From contig NZ_JAACYI010000001.1 in the NCBI RefSeq assembly GCF_009996735.1, positions 194,522 through 258,521 on the forward strand: 64,000 bases of DNA, read 5' to 3'. The translations under genes were made by a program, and so were the position numbers. The notes under the pieces are model-generated. The model saw nothing but the letters and a program-made list of their open reading frames with translations, did not search any database and was not told the origin of the DNA. Position 1 is the stretch's first letter, and every line of letters starts with the position of its first letter. Source of the stretch: Cellulomonas sp. APG4 (GTDB lineage: Bacteria > Actinomycetota > Actinomycetes > Actinomycetales > Cellulomonadaceae). This document shows positions 8,410-19,000 of the stretch, piece by piece.

Positions 8410-8463
8410 GGCCACCTCCGAGTGGATGTTGGGCACCACTCTCCGGGCATCCACTAGTCGCAC

Positions 8464-8562
8464 CGATGACGGGGCCGAGGTCCCAGGCGTCGCGATCGAT
8501 GACGCCCCGTCCACAGCTCGCGCGTCATCGATGACGTCCACAACCCGGCCTCCGCGTCATCG
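8464..8562. repeat. Cluster of CGATGACG motifs in both orientations
   Basis: In the 210-bp divergent gap, CGATGACG occurs at 8464-8471 and 8497-8504. As two abutting inverted copies it forms the palindrome CGTCATCGATGACG (8523-8536), and the inverse occurs at 8555-8562. Spacings of about 32 bp suggest binding on one helix face. It is a candidate site for the excisionase-like protein or for the gene-8620 product. The rest of the gap holds only a GGAGG for gene 8620. Confidence 0.6.
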
Positions 8563-8619
8563 CCACGTGCATAGGCCCTGAGCAGCGTCGTCTCCGACCG
8601 GCACACGGAGGAGGCAACG

Positions 8620-9489
8620 ATGGACGACCGCCGCACGCGTACCACCGCACTCGCTCGGGGAACGGCGCCGGCTGAGATCCGGCGGGACCGCGACGGCCTC
8701 CTCGGCCACCTCGCCGTCATCGACGTCGAAGGGTGGGACAGCCCTTCCGCGACGGCCCTCCTGACCTACCTGCGCAGCCACGTCGTCCGTCCGCTCGCCG
8801 TGGACGTCGGACTCAGGGGAGCCTGCGCCGCTCACGCCGAGGCGACGGCCTGGGAGGCGGTCTGGCTACAGCTCCTCGAGCCGTCGCTGCGCAGTGCCCA
8901 CTCGCCCTGGGGCGTCCTGTGGCAGACGGCGCGCCGGGCGATGCTCGGTGAGATCCTCGCCGACCGCTGGGGCGTGTCGCCGCGGCGGGCCTGGGAGCTC
9001 GACGCCGCCGAACGGGCCGGCGGCATCCGACGACCGCTGTCCCTCGAGCCGCTCCTCACGAACGGCTGGGAACCCCCTGCCGAGGGCTCGGCTGGGATGC
9101 ACGACGGCCCACTCACCACGGCCGTCCACCTCGCCGCCCAGGCACTCGGCGAGGCTGGATGGCCCGCAGAGCTCGCGGCGCGGATCGTGCAGGAGACAGC
9201 CGAGATGGACGGCCCCGTTGGTGCAGGCACGACCGCCGTCGGCTGGCGCCCGCTGGCCATCCGTCTGGAGCTCCCACCCTGGCAGGCTCGCCGGCTGGTC
9301 CTGGTCCTCCGCGGTTCGGGCGGCACCGCGGGCCTCCTCGCCCGGCTGCTCGCCGACGGCCCGTCCGTCATCGATGACACCGAGACCCGGCGTGCTCTCC
9401 AGGCGACGCGGAGAAGGCGGCTGCGCTCGCCGATGCCGAAGGACGCAAGCGCAGTTCGCCCGGTCACCGAGGTCCGAGTGGCCTCGTGA
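8620..9489 (+). CDS. Unrecognised protein, faint sigma-70-like layout
   Basis: 289 residues, ATG 8620 with GGAGGAGG upstream. No family is recognised with confidence. An N-terminal segment ATAWEAVWLQLLEPSLRSAHSPWGVLWQTARRAMLGE (in pieces, residues 71-110) resembles the Trp-rich helices of sigma region 2. A later segment GWRPLAIRLELPPWQARRLVLVL, then GLLARLLADGPSV, could resemble a region-4-like DNA-binding part. The C-terminus is basic (RRRRLRSP). It is the first of four same-strand genes to 11832 and diverges from the excisionase-like gene. It may be a regulator of this module; this is inference from patterns only. Confidence 0.75.
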   Translation: MDDRRTRTTALARGTAPAEIRRDRDGLLGHLAVIDVEGWDSPSATALLTYLRSHVVRPLAVDVGLRGACAAHAEATAWEAVWLQLLEPSLRSAHSPWGVLWQTARRAMLGEILADRWGVSPRRAWELDAAERAGGIRRPLSLEPLLTNGWEPPAEGSAGMHDGPLTTAVHLAAQALGEAGWPAELAARIVQETAEMDGPVGAGTTAVGWRPLAIRLELPPWQARRLVLVLRGSGGTAGLLARLLADGPSVIDDTETRRALQATRRRRLRSPMPKDASAVRPVTEVRVAS

Positions 9490-9538
9490 CCGCGACGCGC
9501 AGATCGTCGGAGTGCGATGGCTTGCACAGGAGACGGTC

Positions 9539-10003
9539 ATGCACAACGTCGACACGAGGACGAGCACGCGCCTTCGGCAGTGGGCGGCAGGCCTGCTTCC
9601 CCTTGAGGCGGCGGTCGAGCTGCTGCTGCGCGCCTTCGGCGGCCGGTTCGCGGACCCGGCGCTCCCATGGGTTCGGGTGGACGGCGATGTCACCTGGCTG
9701 GACCCCGACGCCCTGCGCGAGCACGCCGCCGTCCTGTCGGGCGGTGAACGCCGCCTGCTGTTCGTGGTGGCGTCGCTGCTCGACGAGCGCCCACTCGGCG
9801 TCGTCGACGTCGTCACCGGCCTCGACAGAGAGAACCTCCACCTGGTCCTGGCGGCCTTCGCCCACGCCGGCGGGTCGCACACCGCGACCGTGCTCGAGCG
9901 CGTCGATGGCACGGTGCGCTTCTCCACCCCCGGTGCCCTTGTCCCCTGGTCTCACAGCCCGGCCGGGGGACGGTCATCTTCGGCGCCCGCCGTGCACACC
10001 TGA
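9539..10003 (+). CDS. Unrecognised protein of the 8.6-11.8 kb module
   Basis: 154 residues, ATG 9539 with AGGAGA upstream, 49 bp after the previous gene. Visible elements are a helical N-terminus (PLEAAVELLLRAFGG), WVRVDGDVTWLDPDALREH, then LSGGERRLLFVVASLLDE and a predicted mixed alpha/beta stretch ending in STPGALVPW. The SGGERRLL string recalls ABC-type signature sequences, but no Walker motifs accompany it, so this is probably coincidence. Codon use and GC match real genes. I recall similar lone proteins in actinomycete integrative elements, without a known function. Confidence 0.72.
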   Translation: MHNVDTRTSTRLRQWAAGLLPLEAAVELLLRAFGGRFADPALPWVRVDGDVTWLDPDALREHAAVLSGGERRLLFVVASLLDERPLGVVDVVTGLDRENLHLVLAAFAHAGGSHTATVLERVDGTVRFSTPGALVPWSHSPAGGRSSSAPAVHT

Positions 10004-10048
10004 GAGCGAAGGCGGCAGGACGACGTCGCCCGCGACGAGGAGGACCCG

Positions 10049-10471
10049 ATGACGACGACGTGGGGCGACCCCGCCGAGGTCCTGCTGCGCGACGCCGACA
10101 CCGGGTGGTCGGGCATCTGGGCGCTCACGCACACCGCGGCGATGGGGGCCTTGAACCTGGCCATGACCGTGCCGCTCGGCGTCGGGGTCTCGGTCTCCTA
10201 CGCCGCCATGGACTTCCGTGAGGCCCAGGACGAGCTCGAGTGGGCTCGCCCCGATGTCCGAACCACCGCCACCCCGGTGCGGCTCGGCACCGTCCGCCCC
10301 GAGGATGCCAACGAAGCCCGGGCGATCCTCGATCGCCTCGCCGCGGCAGCCCTCGACCGCGCAGCCGCCCTGGCGGAAGTCGAGACCGACCTCCTCTCGC
10401 AGGCAGCGCTCTCCCGCGTGATGGCGCGGCTGATCACCGGGCGGGCCAAGGTCACCGGACGTTGGTCATGA
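10049..10471 (+). CDS. Unrecognised protein of the 8.6-11.8 kb module
   Basis: 140 residues, ATG 10049 with GAGGAGGA upstream. It begins MTTTWGDPAEVLLRDADTGW, contains a moderately hydrophobic stretch ALTHTAAMGALNLAMTVPLGVGV (residues 24-47) that could be one membrane segment or a buried helix, and ends in Ala-rich helices (LDRLAAAALDRAAALAEVE). No catalytic motif is seen. Its stop overlaps the start of the next gene (ATGA), so the two are translationally coupled and probably act together. Confidence 0.72.
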   Translation: MTTTWGDPAEVLLRDADTGWSGIWALTHTAAMGALNLAMTVPLGVGVSVSYAAMDFREAQDELEWARPDVRTTATPVRLGTVRPEDANEARAILDRLAAAALDRAAALAEVETDLLSQAALSRVMARLITGRAKVTGRWS

Positions 10472-11832
10472 CCACCTACGCCGACCTCCTGGCCCAGACG
10501 TCGGCACACGTGCGCGACGCCGCCACCGCCCTCCGTGCGGACCGCTTCTGGACCCCGCGGGAGGCCCTCGATGCGATCGGCGACTACCACGGACTCCTCG
10601 ACGCCGTCGCTTCCCACACCCGACGCCTGCTGTGGCCGGCGCAACTCGGACGGATAGGCCTGGCCCGCCGCCGCGACGGCATACCACCGGTCGAGCGAGC
10701 CGCTATCAAGCTGGCCGCCGGTATCGAGGCCCTCACCGGCGAGGCGAGGCCTCACCCGTCGCAGATCGGCGGGGCAGGAACACCGTGGGCGCGCGCTTCG
10801 CTGTCGCTGCGCGCGGCCGCCGACCTCGTCGCGACGCACTACACAGGCGAAGGACGACCTCGAACACCAGACGCCGCCCACACCACGACGGCGACCTTCG
10901 ACGCCGGTCTCGCCGACCTCGGCTATCTTGCCCAGGCCGTTCTCGCTCACGAGATCCCCTTGGCTCTTCGCGCGATCCAAGCCGGCGTGCCTCGCGGCGT
11001 CGTCGCGCGACAGCTGCCCGGGCTTGAGCACCTCGCCGACGTCGCCCGCGAGCTCATGGCCGAGATGCCTCAACGACGCGAGGCTCCACTCGACGCTCTC
11101 GGTCAGGTCCGGACGCAGCCCCGCACGGACGACCCTGCGACCGAGTTGACGGACCGGATGGTCCGGCTCCGGCAGGCCACCTGGGAGCTCATGGGCGACC
11201 AGTCCGACGCGCTGGCCTCATTGCGGACGATGGCCGGCCTCGGCATCGCCATCCATGCCTACGCCGCCGCCTTCCACGGGGCGGACCTCTCCGCACCCGA
11301 CCCAGTGGCAGCAGATCGGGGCGTCGGCGCACTCGTCCGGCACGCGCGTGCGTGGCAGCGCCTCCACCACGCCCTCTCAGATTTCGCGATCCTCGCCCCG
11401 CCCATGACCAGCATTCGTGATGACGCCACGGCGGCTGTCCGCCTGCTGCAGGAGCTCGCTCCGATGCAACACCCACCGACACCCGCGCCGTTCGCCCCGA
11501 CCGAGCGGCACGTCGCCGCCGTTCTCAACGGGGCCGTACAGGTCATTGCCGATATCGCCGTCCACGAGGGAACGACGTTCGATCGGCTCGCACGGACCGG
11601 CCTCCTGTTCATGCCGGCTCGGTCGTTGCCTCGCGATCTGGTGAGCGAACGGCCCGACCTGGCCACAGCGCACCTGGAACGCCGCATCGTCCACGCCCCC
11701 GAGACCGTCACCGGGATCACCGCTCGGCTGTACGCCGAAGTCGCTGCTCACCCGATCGGCGTCTCGACCGCAGCCCCGGCCCGCCGCTCTGCCACCGCTT
11801 CGACAGAGGCACGCGCGATCTCAATGGCGTAG
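10468..11832 (+). CDS. Unrecognised large helical protein of the 8.6-11.8 kb module
   Basis: 454 residues, ATG 10468 overlapping the previous stop. The sequence is almost entirely helical by composition, with Ala/Arg/Leu-rich segments, no signal peptide, no clear transmembrane segment and no nucleotide-binding motif. Repeated amphipathic patterns such as RDAATALRADRFWTPREALDAI and LTDRMVRLRQATWELMGD suggest a helical bundle. It is the last gene of the four-gene set; the strand then switches to the aldo/keto reductases. Function unknown. Coupling to the 140-residue protein suggests a two-protein complex. Confidence 0.75.
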   Translation: MTTYADLLAQTSAHVRDAATALRADRFWTPREALDAIGDYHGLLDAVASHTRRLLWPAQLGRIGLARRRDGIPPVERAAIKLAAGIEALTGEARPHPSQIGGAGTPWARASLSLRAAADLVATHYTGEGRPRTPDAAHTTTATFDAGLADLGYLAQAVLAHEIPLALRAIQAGVPRGVVARQLPGLEHLADVARELMAEMPQRREAPLDALGQVRTQPRTDDPATELTDRMVRLRQATWELMGDQSDALASLRTMAGLGIAIHAYAAAFHGADLSAPDPVAADRGVGALVRHARAWQRLHHALSDFAILAPPMTSIRDDATAAVRLLQELAPMQHPPTPAPFAPTERHVAAVLNGAVQVIADIAVHEGTTFDRLARTGLLFMPARSLPRDLVSERPDLATAHLERRIVHAPETVTGITARLYAEVAAHPIGVSTAAPARRSATASTEARAISMA

Positions 11833-11868
11833 GCAACGCGGTCCTGAACGCACGGACATAGCCGATGA

Positions 11869-13723
<1,855 letters not shown>

Positions 13724-13815
13724 GGGCGGTGTCCTTCGTGGGCTCGTGAGGCTGTCGGGTGGTGTGCTCCCACCAGATCACCTAGGACCACCGCGAGGAA
13801 CGTCCTGGCTATGGG

Positions 13816-13859
13816 TGCACTGGCAGTGCATGGCTAGCCGGCACGCGCGCTCGTACCGT
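13816..13859 (+). promoter_or_regulatory. Palindrome and promoter in front of the MmyB-type regulator
   Basis: A perfect 15-bp palindrome TGCACTG-G-CAGTGCA (13816-13830) sits directly upstream of the expected -35 position. A -10 box TACCGT (13854-13859) follows, with the ATG 7 nt further at 13867. The dyad lies between two divergent transcripts and is the best candidate operator of the regulator. The minus-strand promoter is less clear (TAGGTG near 13785). Confidence 0.6.
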
Positions 13860-13866
13860 CGAGGGC

Positions 13867-14751
13867 ATGGACCAACGTGATGAGGTGCGCGACTTCCTCA
13901 GCTCCCGTCGCGCCCGGCTGAACCCGACCGACGTCGGCCTGCCCGCCGGCACCGGGCGACGGCGCGTTGCGGGCCTGCGCCGTGACGAGGTCGCCGTCCT
14001 GGCAGGTGTCTCCTCCGAGTACTACGCCCGCCTGGAGCGGGGAAACCTCGCCGGCGCCTCCGACGCCGTCCTGGACGCGATCGCTGCCGCGCTGCGACTG
14101 GATGAGGCCGAGCTGCTGCACCTGCGCAACCTTGCCCACGCCGCCAACCAGCCCGCGCGTCGGCGCCGCACCCCGACGCCGCGCAACCAGGTCCAGCCCT
14201 CGCTGCAGCGGGTCCTGGACGCGATGGCCACCGTCCCGGCCTACGTCCGCGACTCCCGCATGGACGTCGTCGCGGACAACGCGATGGCCCGTGAACTGCT
14301 CAGCCCCGTCTACCGCTTCGCACAGCACACCGGCACCCCACCGAACAGCGCGCGGTACGCCTTCCTCGACTCCTCGGCCCGCGACTACTACCCCGACTGG
14401 GAGCAGGTCACCCACGACTGCGTCGCCGCTCTGCACGGCGCCGCCGGCCACAACCCCTACGACAAGCCGCTCTCCGACCTCGTCGGCGAGCTGTCCACCC
14501 GCTCGGAGACCTTCCGCACCCTGTGGGCCACCCACGACGTCCGTCTGCACCGGACCGGCATCAAGCGACTGCGCCACCCTGAGGTCGGCGTCCTCGCGCT
14601 CGAGTACGACGTCATGGACCTCACGCAGCAGCCCGGGCTCGTCTTCATCGCCTACAGCTCCGCCCCCGGCACACCCGCCGCCGACGGACTGGCCCTCCTC
14701 GCGTCCCTGGCCGCGAGCCGCACCGACGCGCTGACCGCGCCGGACGCGTGA
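13867..14751 (+). CDS. XRE-family regulator with MmyB-like ligand-binding domain
   Basis: 294 residues. The N-terminal helix-turn-helix contains GLRRDEVAVLAGVSSEYYARLERGN (residues 37-60), and LRLDEAELLHLRNLA closes the DNA-binding part. From about residue 105 the MmyB-like PAS-type domain follows (VLDAMATVPAYVRDSRMDVVADNAMARELLSPVY), ending with HPEVGVLALEYDVM and LVFIAYSSAPGTPAADGLALL. This architecture is common in actinobacteria, where the regulator controls an adjacent oxidoreductase. Here it diverges from two aldo/keto reductases and overlaps the flavodoxin start (GTGA), so both transcripts are likely targets. Confidence 0.95.
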   Translation: MDQRDEVRDFLSSRRARLNPTDVGLPAGTGRRRVAGLRRDEVAVLAGVSSEYYARLERGNLAGASDAVLDAIAAALRLDEAELLHLRNLAHAANQPARRRRTPTPRNQVQPSLQRVLDAMATVPAYVRDSRMDVVADNAMARELLSPVYRFAQHTGTPPNSARYAFLDSSARDYYPDWEQVTHDCVAALHGAAGHNPYDKPLSDLVGELSTRSETFRTLWATHDVRLHRTGIKRLRHPEVGVLALEYDVMDLTQQPGLVFIAYSSAPGTPAADGLALLASLAASRTDALTAPDA

Positions 14752-15437
14752 CACCGCAGATCACCCGGCGAACCTTCCTGCGCGCGGTCCTCGCCGGCAG
14801 CGGCGGGGCAACCCTGCTCGCCATGGCCGGCTGCGCCGCCCCCGACACCGCACAGGGCCCCACCCAGAGCCAGGAGCCCACGTCGATGCCGCCGACAGCC
14901 TCGCCCTCACCGGGAACCAGCACGCTGCTCGTGTACTTCTCCCGGCCCGGGGAGAACTACTGGTACGGCGAACGGCGGACCCTCGAGGTGGGCAACACCG
15001 AGGTCCTGGCGGCCATGATCGCTGACCGCGTCGAGCTCGACACCTACCGGATCGAGGCAGCCGAGCCCTACCCGGCCGACTACGAGGAGACCGTCGCGCG
15101 CAACGTCCGCGAGCAGGACCAGGACGCCAGGCCCGCAATCGCCTCACCCCTTCCCGACCTCACCGGGTACGACACGGTGATCCTCGCCAGTCCGATCTGG
15201 AACGTGCGGCCCCCGATGATCATGTCCACCTTCGTCGAGTCCGTCTCCTTCGAAGGCAAGCGCGTGCTGCCCGTCACGACTCACGCGATGAGCGGTCTCG
15301 GGCGCTCCGTCGCCGTGTACACCGAGCTCGCCGCAGGCGCCACGATCGGCGCCGGCCTCGCCATCCAGGGCGAGGAAGTCACCGATGCCGGCCCGGACGT
15401 CGAGCGGTGGCTGCGCGAGGTCGCGCTGGTGGCGTGA
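14748..15437 (+). CDS. Tat-exported lipoprotein flavodoxin
   Basis: 229 residues, GTG start overlapping the regulator stop. The signal region has a twin-arginine motif RRTFLRA (residues 7-13) and a lipobox LAMAGC with Cys29, so the protein should fold with cofactor in the cytoplasm and be anchored outside. After a Pro/Ser/Thr linker comes a flavodoxin fold: LLVYFSRPGENYWYG (FMN phosphate loop), NTEVLAAMIADRV, YDTVILASPIWNVRPP and LPVTTHAMSGLGRS. It would serve as an extracytoplasmic FMN electron carrier or quinone/aldehyde-linked reductase partner. Its placement with the two aldo/keto reductases and their regulator supports a redox role. Confidence 0.92.
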   Translation: MTPQITRRTFLRAVLAGSGGATLLAMAGCAAPDTAQGPTQSQEPTSMPPTASPSPGTSTLLVYFSRPGENYWYGERRTLEVGNTEVLAAMIADRVELDTYRIEAAEPYPADYEETVARNVREQDQDARPAIASPLPDLTGYDTVILASPIWNVRPPMIMSTFVESVSFEGKRVLPVTTHAMSGLGRSVAVYTELAAGATIGAGLAIQGEEVTDAGPDVERWLREVALVA

Positions 15438-15672
15438 GCTGATCGCCCGGTCATGCCGCTGCACGCGCGTGCGGACCCGGCGTGTTGAAGATCGCGGGAC
15501 GGCAACGGACTTCCGCGCTGCTTTGCCCGCTAACGAAGCCGTGGCGTGGGCCTCGGGGGCATCGCGCGGGGGGTCCAGAGTCGGCGAGCAAGGACTTGAG
15601 TCCCGCTGCGGGCGCACACGTCCGCGAGTATCCGGGGGCGTCCGCCGCTGACCAAGTGCTTACCAGAACGCC
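15438..15672. other. Non-coding stretch at the island edge
   Basis: I see no gene here on either strand. Possible frames have no start signal or family resemblance, and no integrase remnant is readable. It separates the flavodoxin gene from the hairpin behind the initiator tRNA and is the likely scar or edge of the left-hand island. Confidence 0.5.
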
Positions 15673-15708
15673 AGAGGCCTTCTCGATCCTGAGATCGAGA
15701 AGGCCTCT
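15673..15708 (-). terminator. Perfect hairpin behind the initiator tRNA gene
   Basis: A 16-bp perfect stem (15673-15688 with 15693-15708) closes a 4-nt loop CTGA, 19 bp beyond the tRNA 3' end on the minus strand. There is no T-run after it, as is usual in high-GC actinobacteria. It probably terminates tRNA transcription, though the symmetry would also permit terminating traffic from the island. Confidence 0.7.
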
Positions 15709-15726
15709 GACGTGCCACTTCACAAG

Positions 15727-15800
15727 TAGCGGGGGCAGGATTTGAACCTGCGACCTCTGGGTTATGAGCCCAGCGAGCTACCGAGCTGCTCCACCCCGCG
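15727..15800 (-). tRNA. Initiator tRNA-Met (CAT)
   Basis: 74 nt on the minus strand, 5' CGCGGGG and 3' CCCCGCT plus discriminator A; CCA is not encoded. The anticodon loop is CTCATAA, flanked by the three consecutive G:C pairs GGG/CCC that mark initiator tRNAs. The 1-72 pair is C-T(U), unpaired as in actinobacterial initiators. The T-arm is GCAGG-TTCAAAT-CCTGC. The 3' end faces the ars island on the left, a classic position for integration of mobile elements. Confidence 0.97.
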
Positions 15801-15930
15801 TCGGCTCTGCAACCATACGTGCCCGGTGAACGCGGGGCAAATCCGTTCCGACGGGGACCCGCGCCCGTCCACCGGCTCCCGCGCCGCCGGCTCCCGCGCT
15901 TCCGGCGCCGACGGCGCCCCGACGCACGAG

Positions 15931-15975
15931 AACGGGGAAGGTCCGTGCCGGTGGGGGGCACGGACCTTCCCCGTT
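15931..15975 (-). terminator. Strong hairpin terminator of the UPF0182 gene
   Basis: A 19-bp perfect stem (15931-15949 with 15957-15975) with a 7-nt loop lies 38 bp downstream of the UPF0182 stop. It sits between that gene and the tRNA, both on the minus strand. It is GC-rich and lacks a U-tract. Confidence 0.8.
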
Positions 15976-16012
15976 CGCTCGTGGCCGCCGGGGCACCACC
16001 TCCGGCGGCGGG

Positions 16013-19000
16013 TCAGCCGCCCAGCTCGGCCTCGGCTGCGATGGCGTCCTCGATGGCTGCCTCGAGCCTCGCCTGCGCCTCGCCGTACGCCGCGAAGTCG
16101 TTCTCCGCGAGCGCCGCCTGACCGTCCAGGAGCGCGTCACGCGCCTCGGTCAGGGCCGCGTCGAGCCGGGCCTGCGCGTCGCCCGTGGGAGCCGCCGGCG
16201 TGGTCGGCTCCGTCGTGGGCTCGGTGGTCGGCTCGGTCGTGGGTTCGGTGGTGGGCTCCTCGGTCCCCGGGTCCACGGGCTCGCCGTCGACCGGGGCATC
16301 GGGCACGTCCTCGACGTCCTCGCCCGGCTGGACGCCCTCGACCCCCGCATCGCCCTCGAACACCTGGTCCAGGGCCTCGTCGAGGGTCTCGGCGAAGCCG
16401 ATCTCCTCACCGAAGGACACGAGCACGCGCTGGAGCAGCGGGAACTGCGTGCCCGACGACGACTGCACGTAGACCGGCTGCACGTACAGCAGACCGCCGG
16501 CCACGGGCAGGGTCAGCAGGTTGCCGCTGCGCACGGTCGAGTTGCCGAGCTGGAGCACGTTGAGGCTCTGCGACACCTCGGGGTTCGAGCGGAAGTTGTT
16601 CTGCACCTGCCCGGGGCCGGGCACGGTCGTGTTGCGTGGCAGCTCGAGCAGCCTCAGCTGTCCGTAGCCCTCCCGCGGTTGCCCTGCCTGGTCCCCGGGC
16701 TCGGCGTCGACCGCGAGGAACCCGGTGAGCACGTTGCGGTCCGTGTTTCCGCCCGGGATGAACGTCGACGTGAGCGAGAACGTGGGCTCGTCCTGCGTCG
16801 GCATCTGCAGCGTCAGGTAGTACGGCGGCTGCTTGACGTTGCCGTTGTCACCGACCGGGTCGTTCGGGTTGGCCCAGAAGTCCTGACCCGAGTAGAACTC
16901 CGACGCCGTGTCCACGTGGTACGTCGCGAGCAGGTCGCGCTGCACCTTGAACATGTCCTCGGGGTAGCGCAGGTGGCTCATCAGGTCACCGCTGATCTCG
17001 GACATCGGCTCGAGCGACGTCGGGAAGATCCCGCTCCAGGCCTTGAGCACCGGGTCCTCGTCGTCCCACGCGTAGAGGGTGACCTCACCCGAGTACGCGT
17101 CCACGGTCGCCTTGACCGAGTTGCGCAGGTAGTTGACCTCCTGCGGCGGCACGGCCGCGATCGTGTCCGAGCGCAGCGTGAGCGTGTCCTGCGTGACGTC
17201 CTCGAGCGGACGCGACGCCGAGTACGGGTACTGGTCGGACGTGGTGTACCCGTCGACGATCCACACGACCTTCTCGTCGACGACGGCCGGGTAGGCCTTG
17301 GAGTCGAGGGTCAGGTACGGCGCGACCTTGCCGATCCGCACGTGCGGGTCGCGGTCGTAGAGGATCTGCGACTCCGAGGTCACGCGGTCGGAGAACAGGA
17401 TCTGCTCGGAACCGAACTTGAGTGCGTACAGCGTCTTGTTGAGCAGGCTGTCGATCGGCACGCCCGCCGAGACCTCGTCGGTCGGGAAGGTCGTGTTGAC
17501 CTGGCCGCCCGCCGAGTCGTCCGGGTAGTCGAGCTCCCACGGGTCGGTGCCCTCGGGCGCGCCGACGATCGAGTAGGCCGGCAGGCTCTGGCCGAAGTAG
17601 ATGCGCGGCTCGTAGTCGCCGAGCGACCCCTCCGACGGGATCCCGCCCTGGTAGAACGCGGGTCGGCCGTCGGGCTGCGTCGTGTTGCCGTACGCGGCCA
17701 CCACCCCGAAGCCGTGCGTGAACACGGTGTGGTCGTTGACCCAGGTGCGCTGGTCGGCGCCCAGACCCTGGAGGTTGAGCTCGCGTACCGCGATGACGGT
17801 GTCGCGGCTCTCGCCGTCGATGTTGTAGCGGTCCACCGCGAGGGTGTTCGGGAAGTTGTAGTACTGCTTGTTCTGCTGGAGCTGGCGGAACGAAGGGCTC
17901 ACGATCGCCGGGTCGAGCAGGCGGATGCTCGCGGCGGTCTCGGCGTCCTCGCGCAGCCCGCCCTCCTCGGCGACCAGGCGCGCGTTGTACGGCGTGACCT
18001 CGACGTCCTCGAGGTCGAACGCCCTCTTGGTCGCGTCGATGTTGCGCTGGATGTACTCGGCCTCGGCCGTCTGCTCGTTCGGCGCCACCTGGAAGCGCTG
18101 CACGACGGCCGGGTAGATGCCGCCGATCGCGACGGCCGAGAGCACCATGAGCCCGACGCCGATCGCGGGAAGCCGCCACGTGCCGCGCCACGCGGCCACG
18201 AGGAACAGGATCGCGACGAGCACCGCGACGCCCGTGAGGATGGCCTTGGACGGCAGCACCGCGTTGACGTCGGAGAACGACGCGCCCTGGAACCGGTCAC
18301 CCGACTTCATCAGGAGCGAGTACCTGTCGAGCCAGTAGTTGGCCGCGATGAGCAGCATCACGAGCGCGGCGACCACGCCCAGCTGCACGCGTGCGGCACG
18401 CGTGGTGCGCTCGCCCTGCCCGCCGATGCGCAGCCCGCCGTAGAGGTACTGCGTCGCCACGCCCGCGATCCCCGCGATCACGACGACGGCCATGAGGAAG
18501 CTCACGAGGAACCGGATGGCGGGCAGCGTGAAGATGAAGAACGACAGGTCGAGCCCGTACTGCGGGTCGACCTCGCCGAACGGCGTCCGGTTGAAGAACA
18601 GCAGCACGGTCTCCCACTGCGCCGAGGCGGCGGCCCCCGCGAAGAAGCCGAGCACCGCGGGTGCCGCGTACATGACCAGGCGCCGCAGGGGCTCGATCAT
18701 CTCGCGGTACTGGTCGAGCGACGCCTGCTCCGGGGTCGACGGCGCGTAGACGGGCCTCGTCCGGTACCCGATCGACAGGCTCGCGAACACGGCGCCGGCC
18801 ATGACGAGGAACCCGAGCACGAAGAGCAGCCCGCGGGCGAGCCACTCGGTGCGCAGCACCTCGATGAACCCGACCTGCTGGAACCACAGCACCTCGGTCC
18901 AGACGTTCGCGAAGATCATGAGCAGCACGCCCAGGACCACGAGGACGACGACCGTGGGGCCCAGGGCTCCGCGGCGTCGTCGGGCCGGGGGCCGGGGCCC

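Noticed and set aside
9367-9378. GTCATCGATGAC palindrome as an independent operator
   Set aside because: It lies inside a coding region with no promoter around; mentioned only as a possible extra copy of the upstream motif.
15482-15745. Short open readings between the flavodoxin gene and the tRNA as an integrase remnant
   Set aside because: No Tyr- or Ser-recombinase motif is readable in any frame; kept as non-coding.
16200-16259. Tandem repeats as a CRISPR array
   Set aside because: The repeats are contiguous 12-bp units encoding PTTE without spacers, and no cas genes are present.
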